A stretch of DNA of 22,296 nt from CANLDA01 sp964021645 (GTDB taxonomy: Bacteria; Pseudomonadota; Alphaproteobacteria; Rhodobacterales; Rhodobacteraceae): positions 1 through 22,296 of the forward strand of contig CAXIAD010000047.1 of the NCBI GenBank assembly GCA_964021645.1, read 5' to 3'. The stretch's first letter is position 1. Every line of letters begins with the position of its first letter. The notes beneath the pieces are model-generated. The model was not told the DNA's origin, did not search any database, and saw nothing but the letters and a program-made list of their open reading frames with translations. The position numbers were made by a program, and so were the translations under genes. Below are positions 1 through 7,574 of the stretch, in pieces.

Positions 1-763
1 CGTTGCAAACCGTTGTTGTTGGATCACGCCTTTTGTCACCGGCCCGCCACCGCCATCGCATTTGCATTTCGGGTTTGTTCATATGGTTTGCAAGCCATGT
101 TTTCAGCGCGTTTGCCTCATTCGTCGGCAATCCAATGATGTGGGTAACAAAGGCCTCGTTGAAATTCAGGAACTTGCGTCCGGTCACGGGATGCGTGCCG
201 ATCAACGGACGTACCGAATGACCGAAACGTGCCACGCTCTCATTCAGGCGTTCTGCTGCGGTTTTACCCTCGGCAGCATGGGCAAAATTGTTGCGGAAAT
301 CGCCCATGTCATGCAGCGCCTCAAGCGTTTCAAGATCGCGCTTCATGCCCTCGGACAACAGATCATAGGCGGCATAGTTGCTGGACCACATGGTATCGCC
401 GCCAACCTCGGGCACATGCCGCGCCACAAGGATCGAGGCAAAGGGCTGGCGCGCCTTGAATGTCAAATCCGTGTGCCATGAATTGGTATCTGGCGGGGCA
501 CCACTGTCGTTTTCCAGCTTCACGATGCGGTCAAACCCGTCAACATGTGGATATAGCGGATGCGGCGCGTCCAACTCACCAAAGCTTTGGGCGAAGGCCA
601 TGTGCGCCTGCGGAGACAAATCAGCCCCACGAAAAAACACCACTAGATTGCCCATCAGCGCATCATAAATGGCGTTACCCATTTCCGGGCTTAGCGGTTT
701 GGTGAAATCAACCCCGCTGATTTCGGCACCTATGGCGGGGGTCGTTTTGTCAATTTTCAACAC
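1..763 (-). CDS. TauD/TfdA-family 2-oxoglutarate-dependent dioxygenase, 3' end cut by window edge
   Basis: Member of the Fe(II)/2-oxoglutarate dioxygenases of the TauD/TfdA type, soluble enzymes that hydroxylate small acids or sulfonates. The substrate cannot be read from the sequence. Translation from 763 gives 254 codons up to the window edge. The N-terminal GAEISGVDF, the iron-binding HTD (His97, Asp99 in SWHTDLTF), HPVTGRKFLNFNEAF (about 191-205) and the RWRWRAGD stretch (about 236-243) are family hallmarks. The start is GTG at 763-761, preceded at five bases by GAGGAGG; the nearer ATG is out of frame and stops after three codons. After residue 243 the reading frame gives KRRDPTTTVCN instead of the expected WDNR-x3-H block, so a frameshift or sequence error is possible near bases 1-40. 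The gene is separated from groEL by a terminator. Not necessarily true taurine dioxygenase. Confidence 0.85.
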   Translation of the reverse strand, partial: MLKIDKTTPAIGAEISGVDFTKPLSPEMGNAIYDALMGNLVVFFRGADLSPQAHMAFAQSFGELDAPHPLYPHVDGFDRIVKLENDSGAPPDTNSWHTDLTFKARQPFASILVARHVPEVGGDTMWSSNYAAYDLLSEGMKRDLETLEALHDMGDFRNNFAHAAEGKTAAERLNESVARFGHSVRPLIGTHPVTGRKFLNFNEAFVTHIIGLPTNEANALKTWLANHMNKPEMQMRWRWRAGDKRRDPTTTVCN

Positions 764-923
764 GGCATCCTCCTCAAGCGTTCCACATTGGGCCCATCAA
801 TTTACCCTAAGGCGGAACGATCTATGCAAAAACAGGCTCCGCCGCCCGCACTGAAAAATCTGTCTTGTTTCCGACATCAAGGCACATCTCGTTTGAACAC
901 GACTTTCGATCATCCGCGCAAAC

Positions 924-950
924 AAAAAGGGCCGCCCAAAGGCGACCCTT
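924..950 (-). terminator. Rho-independent terminator of groESL
   Basis: On the minus strand a 10-bp stem (950-941 with 936-927, one G-U pair) closes a four-base loop and is followed by TTTTTGTTT. It lies about 90 bases after the groEL stop codon and would end the groES-groEL transcript before the dioxygenase gene. Confidence 0.85.
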
Positions 951-1037
951 AAATTCTTAGCAGTAAGGCTTTGCATGTGGCTGTTTGGTCCTAGAACCAA
1001 ATGCCCGCTGCATCACATTTCCCAAAGGGAAACGTGA

Positions 1038-2687
1038 TTACATCATGCCGCCCATGCCGCCCATTCCGCCCATGTCAGGCATGCCGCCACCGGCGCCGCC
1101 ATCGTTGGAAGGTTTGTCAGCAACCATTGCTTCGGTTGTGATCAACAGACCAGCAACTGATGCTGCGTCTTCCAGAGCTGTACGAACAACTTTGGCTGGG
1201 TCAATCACGCCGAATGCGAACATGTCACCATATTCTTCGGTTTGTGCGTTGAAACCAAATGATGTGTCGTTGCTTTCGCGAACTTTGCCCGCAACAACAG
1301 CACCGTCAACACCAGCGTTTTCAGCGATCTGGCGCAGAGGCGCTTCGATTGCTTTACGCACGATTACGATACCGGCGTTTTGGTCAGCATTGGCGCCTTC
1401 CAGGTTTTCAAGTGCTTTTGCACTTTGAACCAGAGCAACACCACCACCAACAACAACACCTTCTTGTACGGCCGCACGGGTCGCATTCAGGGCATCGTCA
1501 ACGCGGTCTTTGCGCTCTTTAACTTCGATTTCGGTCATGCCGCCAACGCGGATAACAGCAACACCACCGGCCAGTTTGGCAACGCGCTCTTGCAGTTTTT
1601 CACGATCGTAATCTGAAGAAGTTTCTTCGATCTGTGCACGGATTTGTGTAACGCGCGCTTCGATCTCAGCTTTTTCGCCAGCACCGTCAACGATAGTAGT
1701 TTCGTCTTTGGTGATTTCGATTTTCTTGGCAGTACCCAGCATGTCCATAGTAACGGACTCAAGCTTCATGCCCAGATCTTCGGAGATCACTTGACCACCG
1801 GTCAGGATCGCGATGTCTTGCAACATGGCTTTGCGACGATCGCCGAAACCAGGTGCTTTAACAGCTGCGATTTTCAGACCGCCACGCAGTTTGTTCACAA
1901 CCAAAGTTGCAAGCGCTTCGCCTTCAACATCTTCTGCAATGATCAGAAGTGGTTTTTGCGACTGGATCACTTGCTCAAGCAAAGGAACCATTGCTTGCAG
2001 CGAAGAAAGTTTCTTCTCGTGCAACAAGATCATGCAGTCTTCGAGTTCTGCAATCATTTTGTCAGCGTTGGTCACAAAGTAAGGTGACAGGTAGCCGCGG
2101 TCGAACTGCATGCCTTCAACAACAGTGGTTTCTGTTTCCAGACCCTTGTTCTCTTCGACAGTGATAACGCCTTCGTTACCAACTTTTTGCATCGCGTCTG
2201 CGATTTGCTGACCAATGTCTGCTTCGCCGTTGGCGGAGATGGTGCCAACTTGGGCAACTTCAGCAGAGTCTTTGACTTCGCGCGCCATGTCTTTGATGCT
2301 TGCAACAACTTTAGAAGTCGCCAGATCAATACCGCGTTTCAGATCCATTGGGTTCAGACCAGCAGCAACCTGCTTTAGGCCTTCTTTGACGATCGCCTGC
2401 GCCAGAACTGTCGCAGTCGTTGTGCCGTCACCGGCTTCGTCATTGGTCCGGGAAGCAACTTCCTTGACCATTTGTGCGCCCATGTTTTCGAACTTGTCTT
2501 CTAGTTCGATCTCTTTCGCAACGGATACACCATCTTTGGTGATACGTGGTGCGCCAAAAGATTTGTCCAAGATGACGTTACGGCCTTTGGGGCCCAAAGT
2601 CACTTTAACAGCATCGGCAAGAATGTTTACGCCACGCAGCATTTTGTTGCGGGCATCGGTGTCAAATTTGACGTCCTTAGCAGCCAT
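1038..2687 (-). CDS. groEL: 60-kDa chaperonin GroEL
   Basis: Large chaperonin subunit; fourteen copies form a double ring that folds proteins in the cytoplasm using ATP, capped by GroES. The 549-residue length is typical. Visible are the N-terminal AAKDVKFDTDAR, the nucleotide-binding DGTTTATVLAQ (about 87-97), the signature AAVQEGVVVGGG in the equatorial domain and the C-terminal Gly-Gly-Met tail (GGMPDMGGMGGMGGMM). The ATG at 2687 follows a good Shine-Dalgarno (AGGAGC). It lies 36 bases after groES in the same transcript, so the CIRCE/HrcA site upstream of groES should control both. The Met-rich tail is the ordinary form, not the His-rich or truncated type of specialised GroEL paralogues, which suggests this is the main housekeeping copy. 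Confidence 0.99.
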   Translation of the reverse strand: MAAKDVKFDTDARNKMLRGVNILADAVKVTLGPKGRNVILDKSFGAPRITKDGVSVAKEIELEDKFENMGAQMVKEVASRTNDEAGDGTTTATVLAQAIVKEGLKQVAAGLNPMDLKRGIDLATSKVVASIKDMAREVKDSAEVAQVGTISANGEADIGQQIADAMQKVGNEGVITVEENKGLETETTVVEGMQFDRGYLSPYFVTNADKMIAELEDCMILLHEKKLSSLQAMVPLLEQVIQSQKPLLIIAEDVEGEALATLVVNKLRGGLKIAAVKAPGFGDRRKAMLQDIAILTGGQVISEDLGMKLESVTMDMLGTAKKIEITKDETTIVDGAGEKAEIEARVTQIRAQIEETSSDYDREKLQERVAKLAGGVAVIRVGGMTEIEVKERKDRVDDALNATRAAVQEGVVVGGGVALVQSAKALENLEGANADQNAGIVIVRKAIEAPLRQIAENAGVDGAVVAGKVRESNDTSFGFNAQTEEYGDMFAFGVIDPAKVVRTALEDAASVAGLLITTEAMVADKPSNDGGAGGGMPDMGGMGGMGGMM

Positions 2688-2723
2688 TTAGCTTGCTCCT
2701 AGTAAAATTTCTGAAACGACGAT

Positions 2724-3011
2724 TTAGGCAATGATGCCCATGATGTCGGATTCTTTCATGATCAGCAGTTCTTCACCATCAACGGTGATTTCTGTGCCGG
2801 ACCATTTGCCAAACAGGACTTTGTCGCCTGCGCTGACGTCCAGTGCGATACGATCGCCATCTTCATCACGCAAGCCAGCGCCTACAGAGATGATTTCGCC
2901 TTCAGCAGGCTTTTCTTTGGCGCTATCGGGGATGATTAGGCCGCCGGCGGTTTTCTCATCGCCTTCGGTACGACGAACCAGCACGCGGTCATGCAACGGT
3001 GTAAATTTCAT
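2724..3011 (-). CDS. groES: 10-kDa co-chaperonin GroES
   Basis: Heptameric lid of the GroEL chamber. At 95 residues it is full length. The N-terminal FTPLHDRVLVRR, the mobile-loop region EGDEKTAGGLIIPDSAKEKP (about 16-35), the EGEIISVGAG strand and the C-terminal VLFGKWSGTEITVDGEELLIMKESDIMGII are all family-typical. The start at 3011 is preceded by a GGAAAG-like Shine-Dalgarno. First gene of the groES-groEL operon, with promoter and CIRCE operator 57-119 bases upstream. Confidence 0.99.
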   Translation of the reverse strand: MKFTPLHDRVLVRRTEGDEKTAGGLIIPDSAKEKPAEGEIISVGAGLRDEDGDRIALDVSAGDKVLFGKWSGTEITVDGEELLIMKESDIMGIIA

Positions 3012-3067
3012 CTTCGAGGCTTTCCTTACTCAAAGTTTCTCCCAGACTCTGAATATTTCCAGAGCCG

Positions 3068-3094
3068 TTATCACTCATCACTTCCGAGTGCTAA
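3068..3094 (-). promoter_or_regulatory. CIRCE operator (HrcA-binding inverted repeat) of groESL
   Basis: The repeat TTATCACTC - nine bases - GAGTGCTAA matches the CIRCE consensus (TTAGCACTC-N9-GAGTGCTAA) at 17 of 18 positions. Three further flanking bases on each side pair (CCG/CGG), extending the palindrome to 3065-3097. It begins eight bases downstream of the -10 box, where bound HrcA would block transcription until heat shock inactivates it. That role is known for CIRCE and inferred here. Confidence 0.95.
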
Positions 3095-3101
3095 CGGCGT
3101 A

Positions 3102-3130
3102 TAGCTAGGGTCGACATCAGGGCGAGTCAA
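3102..3130 (-). promoter_or_regulatory. Vegetative-type promoter of groESL
   Basis: On the minus strand a -35 box TTGACT (3130-3125) and a -10-like TAGCTA (3107-3102) are separated by 17 bases, directly upstream of the CIRCE element. The -35 is near-consensus and the -10 is weaker. An additional RpoH promoter was not recognised. Confidence 0.75.
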
Positions 3131-3214
3131 CACGCAAGGCACAATTTTCATGATTGTTCAGGCCAAGGCGCTACCCTAAGCTGCCATCACGCTGTATTTT
3201 AGGGACGGAACTTA

Positions 3215-4207
3215 ATGATTTTCAGGATTTTAATTGCAGTTTGTTTGCTGCTTGCTGCTCCAGTGAATGCAGAATGCACCAACCGTGATCTTATCGCGGC
3301 CCTGCCTGCGCATGAGCGTGCGACCCTAACCACAACCAGCGAGGCCATTCCTTTTCACAAGGGATTGCTATGGCGCGCCACCAAGGATGACACGCGGTTA
3401 ACTGTGTTTGGCACGTATCATTTGTTACACGAGGCGACCGAACGGCACTTGGCGCAGATCACCCCCTATCTGGATGCCGCCGACATTGTGTTTCTGGAAA
3501 TGAACCTTGCTGACACAGAAGCGTTTGAGCGGCGGGTGAAAAATGATCCCAGCTTGATGGTGAATACTGATGGCCCTACCCTGCCCGAGCTATTAAGTGA
3601 AGAAGACTGGCAAATGCTGTCGGATGAATTGCGCCAACGCAGCATCCCGCCCTTTTTCATCGCAAAAATGAAACCAATCTGGGTCAGCTTCATGCTTGCA
3701 ATGCCAACCTGTTCAGACATTCCAGCGGCGCAGCTTAACCGGGGCATTGACCGGCTGATCGCAGAATACATTGCTGGCCAAGGCTACGACAACCGTTCTT
3801 TGGATGATGCAGAGGCGCTTGTAGCCCTGTTCAACGGCTTTAGTTTGCGCGAGCAAACGGCCATGATCACCTCATATCTACGGTCGGATTTAGATATCAA
3901 CGACATGATGTTCACACTGCTGAAATACTACAAATCCGGCGATAGCGCGTTGATTTGGGAATTCAATCGCCTGCTCAGCCTGCAAACAGAGGAACCACAC
4001 GCCGCCGAGGATTTCGACACCTTTGCGCGCCGCCTGCTGCATGATCGCAATGCCCAATGGGTGGCAACATTGCTACAAGACGCTATTGGCACATCCAGTT
4101 TTATCGCCGTGGGGGCCGCGCATCTACCGGGAGATGCAGGCGTGCTGCAACTGCTGCAAGATCAGGATTTCACCATCACCGCGATGGCGTTTGAGGGCGA
4201 GGAATAA
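3215..4207 (+). CDS. Exported TraB/GumN-family protein
   Basis: A 330-residue protein with an N-terminal signal peptide (MIFRILIAVCLLLAAPVNA, probable cleavage before Glu20), so it should be periplasmic. The mature part matches the TraB/GumN/PrgY family (Pfam TraB, related to Tiki metalloproteases). It has a first GxxH motif, GTYH (about 66-69), an acidic FLEMN strand and a second GxxH motif, GAAH (about 300-303), near the C terminus. A catalytic role for these residues is known in Tiki proteins; for bacterial GumN-like proteins the substrate is unsettled. The ATG at 3215 follows GGGACGGA at a short distance. It is divergent from groESL and its stop lies one base from the stop of the opposing DUF2161 gene. 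Confidence 0.85.
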   Translation: MIFRILIAVCLLLAAPVNAECTNRDLIAALPAHERATLTTTSEAIPFHKGLLWRATKDDTRLTVFGTYHLLHEATERHLAQITPYLDAADIVFLEMNLADTEAFERRVKNDPSLMVNTDGPTLPELLSEEDWQMLSDELRQRSIPPFFIAKMKPIWVSFMLAMPTCSDIPAAQLNRGIDRLIAEYIAGQGYDNRSLDDAEALVALFNGFSLREQTAMITSYLRSDLDINDMMFTLLKYYKSGDSALIWEFNRLLSLQTEEPHAAEDFDTFARRLLHDRNAQWVATLLQDAIGTSSFIAVGAAHLPGDAGVLQLLQDQDFTITAMAFEGEE

Positions 4208-4208
4208 G

Positions 4209-4874
4209 CTAGACATCGGGTTTGGCGGTTAGGGCCGTCGTGCCAGCCGCACTTAACCTGTAAACACCCCGTTCAACCTTTTCAAACCAGCCATAGTGAT
4301 TGTCACGCATGATCCGCGTTGCCAGCGGGGCCTCTGATCCGGCGGCCACCACCGCCCCCTTGCTTGGCCCATATTCAGCCAGAAATGCCGCACAGCGTTC
4401 TGCCTCTTGGCGATAGGCCGTTACAATACCGCCCGCTGTGCCGCCCTTGTTTGGATCCCCCTTGCGGCGGTCAAATTCGCGCAGCATGGCGCCCTTACGG
4501 GCCTTAACCTTGCGCGGCTGATAGGGGGCAGGATCGGCATGCACCTGAACATGCCCATCCTCAATCCGTACCGAAACCACGCCCAGCCCCAAACGGCGGC
4601 ACAGCCCGATATTGCGTTTGAAACTGCGCCAGCCACTACGCCCCGCCCACCGCGGCACGGCCACATAAACCGTGTCGGTGATTGCTTGGCGCGCAACAGC
4701 CTGATGCAAAAGCGTCAGCGAAAACCCGATCTTCAACTCCACGATGACAGGATCATCTTCGCCCCGCCGCGCCACCACATCCGCCGCTGCCACCTCGGAT
4801 TTCACCTCAAATCCGGCGTCTTCCAGCCACTGTTTCACGGGCGCATATAGATCTGTTTCGGCAGGTTTGCTCAT
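4209..4874 (-). CDS. DUF2161 protein, PD-(D/E)xK phosphodiesterase-like
   Basis: A 221-residue cytoplasmic protein recognised as the DUF2161 family, described as having a putative PD-(D/E)xK nuclease fold. The core is visible near the N terminus: Asp32 in AADVVAR and Glu46-x-Lys48 in VIVELK. Then follow a basic middle region (RRLGLGVVSVRIEDGHVQVHADP) and a C-terminal helix-turn-helix-like part (APLATRIMRDNHYGWFEKVERGVYRLSAAG) that resembles a winged helix ending. The open frame extends upstream to 5072, inside ppaC, but the start MSKPAETDLYAPVK at 4874 fits the domain boundary and leaves an intergenic promoter region. Biological role unknown; restriction-like or repair nuclease activity is only an inference from the motif. 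Confidence 0.8.
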   Translation of the reverse strand: MSKPAETDLYAPVKQWLEDAGFEVKSEVAAADVVARRGEDDPVIVELKIGFSLTLLHQAVARQAITDTVYVAVPRWAGRSGWRSFKRNIGLCRRLGLGVVSVRIEDGHVQVHADPAPYQPRKVKARKGAMLREFDRRKGDPNKGGTAGGIVTAYRQEAERCAAFLAEYGPSKGAVVAAGSEAPLATRIMRDNHYGWFEKVERGVYRLSAAGTTALTAKPDV

Positions 4875-5026
4875 ACCCCAAGACCTAACCGCAAAAACTC
4901 GCTTTGCCAAACATTTGCGCGCGCCCGCGCCTCCCAAAATGACGCATGCAGACACCTGCCCCGTGACATCCAATTCCATCCCCCTTATAAGGCGCGCAAA
5001 CACGCATATTTCCCAAGGATCGCCCC

Positions 5027-5947
5027 ATGACAACGCTCGTATTTGGCCATAAATCACCTGACACAGATTCAACCGGTTCCCCGATCGTCTGGTCGTGGTA
5101 TCTGAATGAAATCAAAGGCATCGAAGCAGCCCCTAAATTGCTCGGCGAGCCGAACACCGAAGCAGCCTTTATGCTGACACGCTGGAATCTGGATAAACCA
5201 GAAATCATCACCGATGTCGCCGCAGGCACACCCGTTGTCATCGTGGATACCAACAACCCCGCAGAACTGCCTGATGGCATCAATGATTGCGACATCCGCG
5301 CCATCATTGACCACCACAAACTGGTTGGCGGTCTGGAAACATCCGGCCCGATCCACATCGTGATGCAGCCGCTGGCCTGCACCGCAACCATCATGCACGA
5401 TCTGATCGGCGACGATATGGCGAAAATGCCCGAGGCCGTCAAAGGCGCTGCATTGACCTGCATCCTGTCTGATACGCTGGAATTCCGCAGCCCAACCACC
5501 ACCGATCATGACCGCGCCGTTGCCGAAAAACTGGCCGCTGATCTAGGCATCGACATCGCGTCATATGCCGCCGAAATGTTCGCTGCGAAATCTGACGTGT
5601 CGTCCTTCTCAGACGCCGAATTGCTGCGGATGGATTCCAAAGAATTCACCGTCGAGGGCACCAAATTCCGCGTGTCGGTTCTGGAAACCACCTCTCCTTC
5701 GGTTGTTCTGGACCGCAAGGCCAGCCTGATGGACACCATGACCACCGTCGCAACCGAGGATGGCGTTGACCAAGTATTGCTGTTCGTCGTCGACATCCTG
5801 AACGAAGAGGCCACCTTGCTGGTGCCCAATGATCTGGTGCGCACAGTTGCCAGCAAATCATTCGGCGCAGAGGCCACAGGTGACGCAGTTGTTCTGCCCG
5901 GCATCATGAGCCGCAAAAAGCAGATCATCCCTAACCTCAAGGTCTAA
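5027..5947 (+). CDS. ppaC: Manganese-dependent inorganic pyrophosphatase (family II, DHH)
   Basis: Hydrolyses pyrophosphate to phosphate, pulling biosynthetic reactions forward in the cytoplasm. The 306 residues match family II pyrophosphatases, which are unrelated to the common Ppa. Metal ligands are all visible: His8, Asp12 and Asp14 in GHKSPDTDS, Asp74 in VIVDTNN, the DHH motif 95-97 in AIIDHHK, and Asp149 in CILSDTLEF. The C-terminal domain ends with the substrate-binding SRKKQ (about 295-299). There is no CBS regulatory insertion, so this is the short, non-nucleotide-regulated type. The start at 5027 has an AAGGA Shine-Dalgarno. Monocistronic, closed by a strong terminator; divergent from the DUF2161 gene. 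Confidence 0.97.
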   Translation: MTTLVFGHKSPDTDSTGSPIVWSWYLNEIKGIEAAPKLLGEPNTEAAFMLTRWNLDKPEIITDVAAGTPVVIVDTNNPAELPDGINDCDIRAIIDHHKLVGGLETSGPIHIVMQPLACTATIMHDLIGDDMAKMPEAVKGAALTCILSDTLEFRSPTTTDHDRAVAEKLAADLGIDIASYAAEMFAAKSDVSSFSDAELLRMDSKEFTVEGTKFRVSVLETTSPSVVLDRKASLMDTMTTVATEDGVDQVLLFVVDILNEEATLLVPNDLVRTVASKSFGAEATGDAVVLPGIMSRKKQIIPNLKV

Positions 5948-5982
5948 TCTGCCCAACCGCCGACCCAAATTACAATACGAAT

Positions 5983-6014
5983 AAAACCCCGTCAGAGCAG
6001 TCTGGCGGGGTTTT
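5983..6014 (+). terminator. Rho-independent terminator of ppaC
   Basis: A perfect stem (with one G-U pair) AAAACCCCGTCAG / CTGGCGGGGTTTT around a six-base loop, ending in TTTT on the plus strand and, by symmetry, in a T run on the minus strand. It lies 36 bases after the ppaC stop. Confidence 0.92.
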
Positions 6015-6116
6015 CTGCTGGCCCCGCCGCGCACCCCATAGCCAACCTGCACGATCTGCGTCATACAGCGGGCACAATAATTCAATGTTCGCCAACTCAG
6101 TGTTCAAAGGCCCGCC

Positions 6117-6992
6117 ATGACCCAAATCATCACCGCCCTATCCGAGGTTTCAGACCGCTATGACGCCTTGTTCGTCGATCTGTGGGGCTGTGTGCATAAC
6201 GGCGTCACCGCCTTTCCCGAGGCCGTTTCGGCATTGCAATCCTACCGTGCCCGAGGCGGCATTGTGGTTCTGGTCACAAACTCCCCCAAGCCCCGCGCGG
6301 GCGTTGCCGGGCAGCTTAGCCAATTTGGCGTGCCAAAAGATGCCTATGACACCATCGCCACCTCGGGCGATTCCGCACGCTCTGCGATGTTTCGTGGCGC
6401 CGTTGGCAACAAGGTGTTTTTCATGGGCGAATGGCAGCGCGACGCCGGGTTCTTTGAACCCCTAAGCCTGCTGGATGAACCTGTGGAAATCACCCGCGTC
6501 CCGTTGCAAGAGGCCGAGGGCATCGTCTGTTGCGGTCCCTTTGATACGATGGCCGACCCCGCTGTGAACCGTGCCGATTTTCTATACGCCAAGCAAAAGG
6601 GCATGAAGCTGCTCTGCGCCAATCCCGATATCGTTGTTGATCGTGGTGATGTGCGTGAATGGTGTGCCGGTGCGCTGGCCGGCCTCTATACTGAGATGGG
6701 CGGCGAGAGCCTGTATTTCGGCAAACCCCACCCGCCGATTTATGACCTGGCACGACGTCGCCTGCGTGAACTGGGCACCGATATTGCTGATTCTGCCATT
6801 CTGGCCATCGGCGATGGCATCAAAACAGACATATCCGGTGCGATGGGAGAGGAGATTGATTCCCTCTTTATCTCAGGAGGGTTAGCCGCCAGTGAGACAA
6901 AAACCGCAATCCAACCGGATCAAGAGGCCCTAACTGCTTATCTTGACACAGAAAAAACCGATCCAACCTTTACGATCGGTCACCTAAGATAG
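6117..6992 (+). CDS. HAD superfamily class IIA hydrolase (TIGR01459-like)
   Basis: A 291-residue NagD-like member of the haloacid dehalogenase phosphatases. Motif I is FVDLWGCVHNG with the nucleophile Asp21. Motif II is VTNSP (53-57), the motif III lysine is Lys203 in FGKPHPPIYD, and motif IV is AIGDGIKTDISGA (Asp233 and Asp238). The cap inserted between motifs II and III makes it class IIA. The position of the usual second catalytic Asp (DxD) is Trp23; this D-x-W-G arrangement is, as I recall it, the form of this subfamily, whose substrate is not established. ATG at 6117 follows AAAGG. Sits between the ppaC terminator and an unusual inverted repeat upstream of the MaoC-type gene. Confidence 0.88.
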   Translation: MTQIITALSEVSDRYDALFVDLWGCVHNGVTAFPEAVSALQSYRARGGIVVLVTNSPKPRAGVAGQLSQFGVPKDAYDTIATSGDSARSAMFRGAVGNKVFFMGEWQRDAGFFEPLSLLDEPVEITRVPLQEAEGIVCCGPFDTMADPAVNRADFLYAKQKGMKLLCANPDIVVDRGDVREWCAGALAGLYTEMGGESLYFGKPHPPIYDLARRRLRELGTDIADSAILAIGDGIKTDISGAMGEEIDSLFISGGLAASETKTAIQPDQEALTAYLDTEKTDPTFTIGHLR

Positions 6993-7005
6993 ATGAAATA
7001 GGGCT

Positions 7006-7090
7006 TGATATTCTGCACCTGCGAAGTAATAAAGTTACCAACGGCGGCAATTGTCCGTCTTAATATTACTCTGCTAATTGCAGAATATCA
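7006..7090. repeat. 85-nt nested inverted repeat between the HAD and MaoC-type genes
   Basis: The outer arms TGATATTCTGCA (7006-7017) and TGCAGAATATCA (7079-7090) are perfect 12-bp complements. Inside them AGTAATA (7025-7031) pairs with TATTACT (7064-7070), AAG (7032-7034) with CTT (7059-7061) beside a two-base bulge, and ACGG (7041-7044) with CCGT (7055-7058). Together they can form one long interrupted hairpin. No T run follows, so it does not look like a simple terminator. It ends 30 bases before the MaoC-type start codon, within the expected 5' leader. Function unknown. Confidence 0.7.
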
Positions 7091-7119
7091 CACCTAATCA
7101 CTATCGGAAGGGTCACCTG

Positions 7120-7551
7120 ATGGACAATATACTGCGCGGAACCATCTGCATTGATGACATTGAGATCGGCATGTCGCGCTCTTTGAGCAAAACCATCACC
7201 GATCAAGATATCGAAATGTTTGCCGAGGTTTCTACGGATCACAACCCGGTGCATCTGGATGATGAATACGCCAAAGACACCATTTTCAAGGGCCGCATCG
7301 CCCATGGCATGCTGACCGCTGGCTTGATTTCTGCCGTCATCGGCGAACAGCTACCCGGTCACGGCACCATCTATATGGCGCAATCTTTGAAATTCCTCGC
7401 CCCCGTGCGCCCCGGCGATCTGGTTTATGCCGAGGTAAAAGTCACCGACATCGAGGTGGAAAAGCGTCGCGTCAAGATGGAGTGCCACTGCTCAGTTGAT
7501 GGCAAAAACGTCCTGATCGGCGAGGCAACCGTTTTGGCCCCACGCGGTTAA
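7120..7551 (+). CDS. MaoC-family (R)-specific enoyl-CoA hydratase-like protein
   Basis: A 143-residue hot-dog-fold hydratase of the MaoC/PhaJ type, which adds water to trans-2-enoyl-CoA to give (R)-3-hydroxyacyl-CoA. The hydratase-2 motif is present as FAEVSTDHNPVHLDDEYA, with the catalytic pair Asp40 and His45, followed by the typical GRIAHGMLTAGLISAVIGEQLPG helix and the GDLVYAEVKVTDIE strand. The start at 7120 is preferred over an in-frame ATG at 7078: it has a strong GGAAGGG Shine-Dalgarno, and the earlier one lies inside the inverted repeat. Supply of hydroxyacyl-CoA for polyhydroxyalkanoate is possible, but no pha genes are present here; related proteins act in other acyl-CoA pathways. 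Confidence 0.88.
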   Translation: MDNILRGTICIDDIEIGMSRSLSKTITDQDIEMFAEVSTDHNPVHLDDEYAKDTIFKGRIAHGMLTAGLISAVIGEQLPGHGTIYMAQSLKFLAPVRPGDLVYAEVKVTDIEVEKRRVKMECHCSVDGKNVLIGEATVLAPRG

Positions 7552-7574
7552 TCCGCCTAAAACACCCTATCTAC

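Noticed and set aside
1644..2087. 147-codon open frame antisense to groEL
   Set aside because: Shadow of a highly biased gene; no family resemblance.
4875..5072. N-terminal extension of the DUF2161 gene to 5072
   Set aside because: It would overlap the start of divergent ppaC and its sequence has no domain character; the start at 4874 fits the family.
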